The translations under genes were made by a program, and so were the position numbers. Of a stretch of DNA of 43,755 nucleotides, positions 16,354 to 23,228 are shown in pieces. A model generated the notes under the pieces. It was not told the DNA's origin. It did not search any database and saw only the letters and a program-made list of their open reading frames with translations. The stretch comes from Gemmatimonadota bacterium. GTDB taxonomy: Bacteria; Latescibacterota; UBA2968; UBA8231. The stretch spans positions 1-43,755 of the forward strand of contig JABHFS010000041.1 in assembly GCA_018672475.1 (NCBI GenBank), given 5' to 3'. Each line of letters starts with the position of its first letter. Positions within the stretch are counted from its first letter, which is position 1.

Positions 16354-16656
16354 ATGGAGAGAACTGACCTGCAAGTTGGAACCCGCAACGAACGCTTGGC
16401 TTATATTGTCGAGCGCTGCCTGGAGAGCCAGGCAGCCTATAAGCTCTTTGATATGCTGGCTGCGATATCCGATTTGGACAAGGACGCCAAAGTTGAATAT
16501 ATGGAATTGGTCAAGGATTCAGGGGCGTATTCGGAGGAAGAGATCAGCGCGATTGAGCGTTTGATCATCAGTGGGACGGCCCGCTATTTCAAACAGGTAA
16601 TTGACCAGGTGCGCGAAGAGCATGTCCAGCGTGAGATTGATGATATGCTGGTTTAG
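16354..16656 (+). CDS. Small helical protein of unknown function
   Basis: The 100-residue protein starts at the ATG at 16354, which has GGGGAGG 6 nt upstream; an ATG at 16339 lies before that site. The sequence is charged and almost entirely predicted helical (for example ERLAYIVERCLESQAAYKLF and EEEISAIERLIISGTARYF), with no signal peptide or membrane segment. I do not recognise it. Its stop overlaps the stop of the convergent aminotransferase gene by 4 nt. The twin palindromic sites upstream suggest it is regulated. Confidence 0.65.
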   Translation: MERTDLQVGTRNERLAYIVERCLESQAAYKLFDMLAAISDLDKDAKVEYMELVKDSGAYSEEEISAIERLIISGTARYFKQVIDQVREEHVQREIDDMLV

Positions 16657-17867
16657 AGCAATGCTGCGGCGTGGGTTAATACTTTGTTGATGGCCGAAGC
16701 GATATCCCGCATATCGTCGGCAGTACCCAAGAGCATATTTTGCGTGAGCCAGACGGCTTCGCGAACACAGGCGTGCTCGGTAACTGGGCATGAAACGCCG
16801 CTGTAGTCGGGGCGCCCTTGGAAATAGGGGCTGCTCAGGGGTGAGTCGATAAAATGGGTCGTAAAAGCGGCTTCGCGGTATAGCGGGCGATAACCGGAGG
16901 AACAGGGAATGCCCTCGGCGGAAAGCGCTTCGATAAATCGATCCCGCGTGAGACCTGTTGACTCGGCCTGGTAGCGAAAAATATAGAGGTGATGTGCGTG
17001 GGTGGTAGTGCGCTCGTCTTCGCCCATGGGGGCGATGCCTTCGATCTGGTGCAATAGGGAGGTTAGCAGAGCGGAGTTTTCCGTCCGTCGGGCCGTCTGC
17101 GCTTCAAGGCGTTCGAGTTGGTGCAGGAGCAATGCAGCGTGAAATTCGGATATGCGATAGTTGGAGCCGATTAATGGGTGCTCGTACCAGGCGCCTGTAC
17201 GAGATCGGCCGCAATTGTGTACGGACCATGCGCGCTCGGCGAGTACTTCGTCATCGGTCGTGATAAAACCGCCCTCGCCGGCACATAGATTTTTGCTGGC
17301 CTGAAAGCTAAAGGTGCCCAGGTGACCAATGGCCCCGACGCGCCGCCCTTTCCAGGCGGCGGCGTGGGCTTGGGCGGCGTCTTCTATCAGATGGATCTGG
17401 TGGTCGGCAGCCAATGCATTGAGGGCATCGAGGTCACACGGACATCCGCCGATATGCACACCAATAATGGCCAGCGTTTTTTCAGTTATGGCGTTAGCGA
17501 CGGATTGCGGGGCAATATTGTAGGTGTCGGGATCGATATCGGCGAAGATTGGGATGCCGCCGGAGGCGACGACTGCGCTGGCGGTGGCTATAAAAGTATA
17601 AGCTGGGACAATTACTTCGTCGCCGGGGCGGATGCCGATGGCGCTGAGGGCGACTTGCAGCGCGGTAGTACCGTTGCTGGTCGCGATGCCGAACTTGGCC
17701 TCTTGGAAGGCTGCGAAGTCCCGCTCAAAACGCTCAGTGTGTTCGGCGAGGAACCAGCGGTCTGAATGCAGGACGGCAAGCAGGGCTTCTTCCTCACCGT
17801 GGCCGTATATGGGCCAGGAGGGGAAGGGGGAATTGCGAAGGGGGGAACCCCCATTGAGAGCAAGCAT
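16653..17867 (-). CDS. DegT/DnrJ/EryC1/StrS family PLP-dependent aminotransferase
   Basis: The 404-residue protein is a fold-type I aminotransferase of the sugar-aminotransferase family. Family landmarks are SNGTTALQVAL near residues 64-74, VIVPAYTFIATASA (85-99), the PLP-stacking IEDAAQAH with Asp163, the Schiff-base Lys192 in FSFQASKN, and GSNYRISEF. Such enzymes aminate keto-sugars for cell-surface glycans or secondary metabolites; some use other substrates. No sugar-nucleotide gene is adjacent, although an O-antigen ligase-like gene lies 4 kb away. Length is normal. rpmB lies 14 nt upstream on the same strand, so they may be co-transcribed. Confidence 0.9.
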   Translation of the reverse strand: MLALNGGSPLRNSPFPSWPIYGHGEEEALLAVLHSDRWFLAEHTERFERDFAAFQEAKFGIATSNGTTALQVALSAIGIRPGDEVIVPAYTFIATASAVVASGGIPIFADIDPDTYNIAPQSVANAITEKTLAIIGVHIGGCPCDLDALNALAADHQIHLIEDAAQAHAAAWKGRRVGAIGHLGTFSFQASKNLCAGEGGFITTDDEVLAERAWSVHNCGRSRTGAWYEHPLIGSNYRISEFHAALLLHQLERLEAQTARRTENSALLTSLLHQIEGIAPMGEDERTTTHAHHLYIFRYQAESTGLTRDRFIEALSAEGIPCSSGYRPLYREAAFTTHFIDSPLSSPYFQGRPDYSGVSCPVTEHACVREAVWLTQNMLLGTADDMRDIASAINKVLTHAAALL

Positions 17868-17881
17868 CGAAAATGCTTATC

Positions 17882-18109
17882 TCAGATGGAGATTCCGGCT
17901 TCTTTCAAGAATTGCGATACACCCTTTTTGTTGAGGGTGCGTAGGGCGCGGGTGGTGAGACGCAGAGTGACCGTGCGATTTTCTTCGGGAATGAAAATAC
18001 GCTTTTTGATCAGGTTGGGTTGCTGAACGCGCTTGGTTTTACGCTGAGAGTGGCTGACACTATTGCCGGTCAGACCTCTTACACCAGTGAGACTGCACTT
18101 TCTGGCCAT
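17882..18109 (-). CDS. rpmB: 50S ribosomal protein L28
   Basis: The 75-residue protein starts MARKCSLTGVRGLTGN, with the family's SHS..KTKR segment (residues 19-26) and the LRLTTRALRTLNKKG tail. The ATG at 18109 has GGAGG about 8 nt upstream and gives the standard length; a frame back to 18232 is only a non-coding extension. It carries a strong promoter candidate immediately upstream and is followed by the DegT aminotransferase gene. Confidence 0.95.
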   Translation of the reverse strand: MARKCSLTGVRGLTGNSVSHSQRKTKRVQQPNLIKKRIFIPEENRTVTLRLTTRALRTLNKKGVSQFLKEAGISI

Positions 18110-18136
18110 GAAAACACCTCCATTAGAAGACCCGAA

Positions 18137-18165
18137 AAGATAGAGGCGACAAGTAGATAAGTCAA
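18137..18165 (-). promoter_or_regulatory. Sigma-70-like promoter of rpmB
   Basis: On the minus strand, TTGACT (18165-18160), 17 nt spacer, TATCTT (18142-18137). This leaves a leader of about 20 nt before the rpmB start at 18109, as expected for a highly expressed ribosomal protein gene. Confidence 0.65.
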
Positions 18166-18180
18166 GGGACGAGCTTGACA

Positions 18181-18260
18181 AAAGAGAGGCTGGGAGCCAC
18201 CTTAAAAGTGTCGGTTGAGGCCGTACACCCATCTGCTCTAACGAGATCGACCCTCTCTTT
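18181..18260. other. Cloverleaf-like inverted-repeat element upstream of the PorU-like gene
   Basis: AAAGAGAGG (18181-18189) pairs perfectly with CCTCTCTTT (18252-18260). Inside the closing stem are three short hairpins: GGCT/AGCC, GTGTCGG/CCG-ACAC with one bulged T, and CTC/GAG. The element ends 8 nt before the start at 18269, so it would be the 5' leader of that mRNA. It fits no riboswitch or tRNA that I know. No T-run follows, so it is not a simple terminator. Confidence 0.35.
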
Positions 18261-18268
18261 AAAACCTT

Positions 18269-21200
18269 ATGAATTTAATTAAAATTGGTTTATGTGCGCT
18301 GGCCCTCTTGTGTGCGGTCAGCGCGTCTGCGGAATTGCGTGTCCTCGAAAAAGGGCCGAAGCGCCTGCGCTTGCTTTATGAGCCCAATGGGCCGGCGCTC
18401 GAACGCGGGCGCGGCGTCTTGGTGGCTTTGCCGCCCGACGGCGATATTCGTCTGGAGATTATCGAAGCCCGGGTTGCGCGCAAAGATCGCGCAGGCGAAA
18501 AGATTGAGCCCGTGGCAGGTCCCGCGTTTCTCGGCCGCCAGGGTATGGTGCGGCATCAGCGCGTCGCCGAATTGGCTTTTGCCCCTCATGTCGCTAAGGA
18601 TGGGGCGCGCACGTTATACGACCGGGTAGTGGTTGACGTGCATATCAGCGGCGGGGCGGGCCATGTGGTCGCCGACCCGTGGGGTGATGATTTTTATAGC
18701 CAGGTGCTGATCAATCCCGAACAGGCCAGGACTTGGCGGGTGCCCCCTAAGCGGCGAGCAGCACGTAAAACGGCGTTGCAAGAAGGAACCTGGTTGCGGG
18801 TTCTTGTGACGGAAGAAGGCATGCATCGGATTACGGGAGCAGAGTTAGAAGAAGCGGGTTTGGCGCTTAGTGATGTCGATCCTGCAACTTTACGTCTACA
18901 CTACGGTGGTGGCGAGGCGTTGATCCTAGGTCGGATAGATCCGCCTCAGACATTGGCGGAAGTCGGAGTGCTTGTCGAAGACGGTGGCGACGGACGCTTC
19001 GATCCGGACGATTTTGTCCTGTTCTGGGCCGAGCCGGTCAATCGTTGGGCATACAATCGATCCAGCCGGTCTTTTCAATATAAACGCAACCTTTACACGC
19101 GCGAGAATACCTACTGGTTGGGTTTTGGTGGGGATGAGGGGATGAGGCCGGCTTTACGGGATGGCGCCTTGCAGGCGTCCGAGCCGCATCGGCCTATGAG
19201 CTACAGGGTGCGAGTCCACGAGGAAGCAGAGCAGTTTATCCTGGCACAAACGTTCGGCATCAAATCTGGTTATAACTGGTACTGGGAGGATTTTCGCGGC
19301 AATGCGCGCAATTTCCCCTTAGTGGTACGACAGGCCGTAGACGAGCCGGTGCATATTCGCATGGGTTTTTACGGCGTCGCGAAATCGCAGCCGAGTTTTG
19401 GCATTCGCTGGAATAATGAAGCGGTCGGCGCCTTGCATTTTGAGGCCAGTAGGGCCGTCGAATTCGCGGATACTACGGTATCGGGAGCGCAGGAAGGGCT
19501 CAATCAGTTAGGGCTTTTCCATACCAATAACGACCCAGCCCGCTTTGATTGGTACGAGCTGGAATACAGTCGGGAATTTGTCGCCGAGCGCGGTGAACTG
19601 GTTTACAGTTATCCGTTGGCGGTGGGCACCACAGAGTTTCGGCTTTCCGGTTTCGCCGATGAAGTGCCGCGCGTTTTCGAGGTATCGCAGAATTTGGTTG
19701 AGATCGTCGATTTTACATATGACGAACAGGCGGGAACCGTCGCCTTCCAAGACCAATTCTCCAGCGTGCCGCGGCAATATGCGATTGGTGGCCCGAAGAC
19801 TTGGAAGCGGCCTTCCCGAATTGAACGCGATGTGGCCGGCAATCTGCTCGCGGAGGGGGCAGGAGCCGATTGGGTCGCGATTTACCATGGTGATTTCCGC
19901 GATGCCGCTGAGCGTCTGGCCCGGTGGCGGGGCGAGGACGACCGATTTGGAACGCCGATGCGGACGATGGCCATCGACGTGGCGGATATCTACGATGAAT
20001 TTTCTGGCGGTCTTCTGGACCCTGCGGCGATTCGCAATTTTCTCGCGTACGCCGCCGAGAACTGGGATCCGATGCCGATGTTTGTGACCTTTGTCGGCGA
20101 TGGTTCATACGACTACAAGAACAATTCGGGTACCAGTTCCGGGAATTGGATACCCCCTCTTCAGGATGGCGACAGCACCTATGACGAATGGTATGTGCGG
20201 GTGGTGGGCAACGACAAATTACCAGATATGGCGATCGGTCGGCTCACGGTGCAAACTGCAGCAGAGGCCGAAGCGCTCGTAGACAAAATCATCGCATATG
20301 ACCGCGAGCCGGAAACCGGTCCCTGGCAAAGCCGGGTCCTGATCGTCTCGGATGACCTTGCCAATCCTGATCACCCGTACGACGTCGAGGGGTATTTTAT
20401 AATCGACAGCGAATTTTTGGCCCAACGATTGATGCCGCAAGAGCTGGATCTGACCAAGCTCTATATCGCCCAGTTCCCGCTCGAGGGACGGACCAAGCCG
20501 CGGGCCAGGGACGAGTTTATCCGGCTCTTCAACCACGGGGCCCTGATCATAACCTATTTGGGGCACGGCAATCCGACAGTGTTAGCCCACGAGAGCATGT
20601 TCCTTATCTCCCGCGATCTAAGTGCAATTAAGAATGGTGGCCGCTTACCCTTCTTCTATACGGCGGCAAGCCAGGTGGGGGTTTTTGATGACCCGGTGCG
20701 CATCTCGATGCCGGAAGCGTTGTTAAAGAAGACCAATGGAGGCGTGATCGGGATGATTTCGGCCACCCGGGTCGGCTTCCACAACAGCAATATTGTCCTG
20801 GCGAATCAATTCCACGAGCAAATGTATCGCAGCGAGCGGCAGCACGTGCCGGTCGGGTTGGCGCTGATGGAGGCTAAACAGTTGGTATTGCCGCTGTTCA
20901 ATTCCACGGACCTGGCTTTTCGCAATATGCAGCGCTACTCCCTTTTCGGTGATCCGGCGACGCGTCTTGCTGTGCCGCTTTTCCAGGTGCAATTGTCTGT
21001 TGATGACTCGCTCAACGCCCTTGGGGAGGTTGCGGTCACAGGCCAGGTCCTCGATCCCGCCGGTGTCCCGGTTACTGACTATCAGGGGCAGGTGTGGTTG
21101 CAGGCCTTTGACTCGAGTGAGAAGAGTCGTCTTGATGGGTTCAACTACCGCCAGGTCGGATCCCATATCTTTCGCGGTCGTTTTCCGGTAGTCGATGGTC

Positions 21201-21967
21201 GTTTCAACGCGGAATTTCGTGTGCCCAAAGATATCACGTATGGCGGCGACGACGGTCGTATCAGTGGTTATGCCTGGAGCGGTGAGCGCCCTTCGGCCTT
21301 TGGCTCAGTGCGCGGCTTGGTGTTGTCGGGCACGGCGGCAGGTGTTGAAACGGATTTGGTAGGGCCGGAAATCACCCTGCGTTTCGAGGGGGCTGACGGC
21401 AACTCGATTCCGCGCCAGACGGTGTTACAGGCGACGATTACGGATCCCAGCGGCATCAATATTACCGGCGAAACAGGCCATGAAATCGAACTGGTGATAG
21501 ACGGCGAGTTGTTCGTCTTGACCGACTTTTATAGCGTGCAGGGGGACTATCGGCAGGGGAACATTGAATTTCCCCTGCCCGAACTGGAACCCGGAGAGCA
21601 CGAGGTTCGTCTGAAGGTCTGGGATAACTTCAACAATTCGTCTCGGACCACTATTAAGGTCAAGGTGCGGCAAGGGGCCGGCACGGGTATTGAGAATGTC
21701 CTGTTTTTCCCCAACCCGATGCGGGATGCTGGTGGTCATTTTACCTATGACCTTAAAGAAGAGGCTAGTGCGGTACAGATTGAGGTCTTTTCGCTGTCTG
21801 GTCGCTTGGTTGATGAATTGGCAGGGGAAATTCGCGAGGGGTATAATCAAGTGGCGTGGATTCCAGGAGCGGATTTGGCCAACGGTACGTATCTTTATAA
21901 AATAACCGCGGAACGGAAAAACGGTTCCACCGGTGGACGGACCGCCGTCCTGCAGGTCGTCAAATGA
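18269..21967 (+). CDS. PorU-like C25 family protein with T9SS C-terminal domain; catalytic Cys replaced by Ser
   Basis: The 1232-residue protein has a signal peptide (1-21), a beta-rich N-terminal region, a gingipain-like C25 domain (about 540-910), Ig-like domains, and a type A T9SS sorting domain starting at FFPNPMRD (about residue 1150). The C25 domain shows FVGDGSYDYKN, PDMAIGRLTV, the catalytic-His motif TYLGHG (His766) and YSLFGDPATRL. At the nucleophile position the family has T-A-x-C-x-x-G-x-F-D; here it is TAASQVGVFD with Ser801. The only Cys residues are in the signal peptide, so it cannot act as a cysteine peptidase. The PorV-like gene follows, as in Bacteroidota porU-porV, which suggests the T9SS sortase PorU. 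PorU itself carries such a C-terminal domain. A general secreted C25 protein is the alternative. Confidence 0.85.
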   Translation: MNLIKIGLCALALLCAVSASAELRVLEKGPKRLRLLYEPNGPALERGRGVLVALPPDGDIRLEIIEARVARKDRAGEKIEPVAGPAFLGRQGMVRHQRVAELAFAPHVAKDGARTLYDRVVVDVHISGGAGHVVADPWGDDFYSQVLINPEQARTWRVPPKRRAARKTALQEGTWLRVLVTEEGMHRITGAELEEAGLALSDVDPATLRLHYGGGEALILGRIDPPQTLAEVGVLVEDGGDGRFDPDDFVLFWAEPVNRWAYNRSSRSFQYKRNLYTRENTYWLGFGGDEGMRPALRDGALQASEPHRPMSYRVRVHEEAEQFILAQTFGIKSGYNWYWEDFRGNARNFPLVVRQAVDEPVHIRMGFYGVAKSQPSFGIRWNNEAVGALHFEASRAVEFADTTVSGAQEGLNQLGLFHTNNDPARFDWYELEYSREFVAERGELVYSYPLAVGTTEFRLSGFADEVPRVFEVSQNLVEIVDFTYDEQAGTVAFQDQFSSVPRQYAIGGPKTWKRPSRIERDVAGNLLAEGAGADWVAIYHGDFRDAAERLARWRGEDDRFGTPMRTMAIDVADIYDEFSGGLLDPAAIRNFLAYAAENWDPMPMFVTFVGDGSYDYKNNSGTSSGNWIPPLQDGDSTYDEWYVRVVGNDKLPDMAIGRLTVQTAAEAEALVDKIIAYDREPETGPWQSRVLIVSDDLANPDHPYDVEGYFIIDSEFLAQRLMPQELDLTKLYIAQFPLEGRTKPRARDEFIRLFNHGALIITYLGHGNPTVLAHESMFLISRDLSAIKNGGRLPFFYTAASQVGVFDDPVRISMPEALLKKTNGGVIGMISATRVGFHNSNIVLANQFHEQMYRSERQHVPVGLALMEAKQLVLPLFNSTDLAFRNMQRYSLFGDPATRLAVPLFQVQLSVDDSLNALGEVAVTGQVLDPAGVPVTDYQGQVWLQAFDSSEKSRLDGFNYRQVGSHIFRGRFPVVDGRFNAEFRVPKDITYGGDDGRISGYAWSGERPSAFGSVRGLVLSGTAAGVETDLVGPEITLRFEGADGNSIPRQTVLQATITDPSGINITGETGHEIELVIDGELFVLTDFYSVQGDYRQGNIEFPLPELEPGEHEVRLKVWDNFNNSSRTTIKVKVRQGAGTGIENVLFFPNPMRDAGGHFTYDLKEEASAVQIEVFSLSGRLVDELAGEIREGYNQVAWIPGADLANGTYLYKITAERKNGSTGGRTAVLQVVK

Positions 21968-22088
21968 ATGTTGTGAGAGGAGTGCCTTTGTAGCAGTGAG
22001 AACGCCTTAGTATTGATGCGCTAGGCAGCCGGTTTGTAGACTGCAAACAGCTTTACATATTTTCTCCAGATTTGAGGAGGACTCCGCC

Positions 22089-23138
22089 ATGAAGAAACTG
22101 ACGAACTTGACGATGCTCGGTCTTTGTCTGGGTTTGTTGCCCACTGGGGCTCAAGCCACGCCAGAGAGCCGTGCTGCTGTGCTCTTTCTACTGATTGAGC
22201 CAGGGGCGCGAGCCATCGCTATGGGCGAATCCTATGTCGCCATCGCCGACGATGCCACAGCCAGCTATTTTAATCCGGCGGCCCTAGCCGGACAGACCAA
22301 CAAAAAGCTCAATTTTACCCACAGTAAATGGTTGCCTGGCCTGGCCGACGATTTGTCGTACGAGTTTTTAGCTTATTCGGCGCCCGTCGAAGGATGGGGG
22401 AATATCGGTCTCAATGTCTCGCTATTAAATCTCGGCGAACAAATTCGCACTGACGAACGCGGCAATACCCAGGGGACCTTTCGCAGCTACGACGTTGCGC
22501 TATCGGCGGCCTATGGGGCGGAGATCGGTGAAAATATGTCGGCGGGCATTGGTCTGAAGTTTATTCGCAGCAATTTGGCTGACCAAGGAGCCGGCATTGA
22601 ACGCGGCAAGGGCGTGGGCAATAGCTTTGCCGCTGATCTAGGGTTTTTGTGGGCCGTCACGCCGACTGTTAATTTTGGCGCCGCGTTGCGCAATCTTGGC
22701 CCGAAGATCGCCTATATCGATGCCAGCCAGGCCGATCCGCTGCCGCAACATATCGTTTTGGGCATCGCCTACGATCTGATGGATACGCAATATCACGACG
22801 TGCTGTTTTCCTTTGACCTCTACAAGCCTTTGATCGCCGATGATTCCTTTGCCAGTAATTTGCTCAAGGCATGGACCGACGAGGGCTTGAGCAACGAGTT
22901 AAAGGAGATGGATCTGCATTTTGGCGGCGAGTACAAATACGGGCTCTCCGCACGCCAGGATGAGGCTTTTTTCGCGTTGCGCGCCGGCTATTCTTGGGAC
23001 AGCGATGGCGAATTGAAGACCCCGACCTTCGGCGTCGGTTTGAAATACAATCGCTTCCAGATCGATGTAGCGTATATCACCGGCGAAGACACGCCACAGC
23101 AAGACAATACGCGTTTCTCGCTGAATCTCATTTTCTAA
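22089..23138 (+). CDS. porV: PorV/PorQ family outer membrane protein
   Basis: The 349-residue protein has a signal peptide (1-23) and the family opening FLLIEPGARAIAMGESYVA, then ADDATASYFNPAALAG. The rest alternates like a 14-strand FadL-type barrel and ends in F (FSLNLIF), a typical outer-membrane signature. In T9SS, PorV receives cargo leaving the translocon and delivers it to the PorU sortase. The preceding gene is PorU-like, so the pair matches the known arrangement. Its own ribosome binding site is GAGGAG just upstream. A 121-bp gap separates it from the PorU-like gene. Confidence 0.85.
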   Translation: MKKLTNLTMLGLCLGLLPTGAQATPESRAAVLFLLIEPGARAIAMGESYVAIADDATASYFNPAALAGQTNKKLNFTHSKWLPGLADDLSYEFLAYSAPVEGWGNIGLNVSLLNLGEQIRTDERGNTQGTFRSYDVALSAAYGAEIGENMSAGIGLKFIRSNLADQGAGIERGKGVGNSFAADLGFLWAVTPTVNFGAALRNLGPKIAYIDASQADPLPQHIVLGIAYDLMDTQYHDVLFSFDLYKPLIADDSFASNLLKAWTDEGLSNELKEMDLHFGGEYKYGLSARQDEAFFALRAGYSWDSDGELKTPTFGVGLKYNRFQIDVAYITGEDTPQQDNTRFSLNLIF

Positions 23139-23228
23139 ATTGGACCATCTATCTCGCCGCAAGTGGGTGCGTGGATGTCGCATCGGCGTCTCCGCACTCG
23201 CTAATGGCCATTCTGTGATTCTACCTAT

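Noticed and set aside
18181..18260. tRNA gene on the minus strand
   Set aside because: The outer stem fits, but there is no TTC-containing T loop and no 7-nt anticodon loop on a 5-bp stem, so I kept it only as an unassigned structured element.
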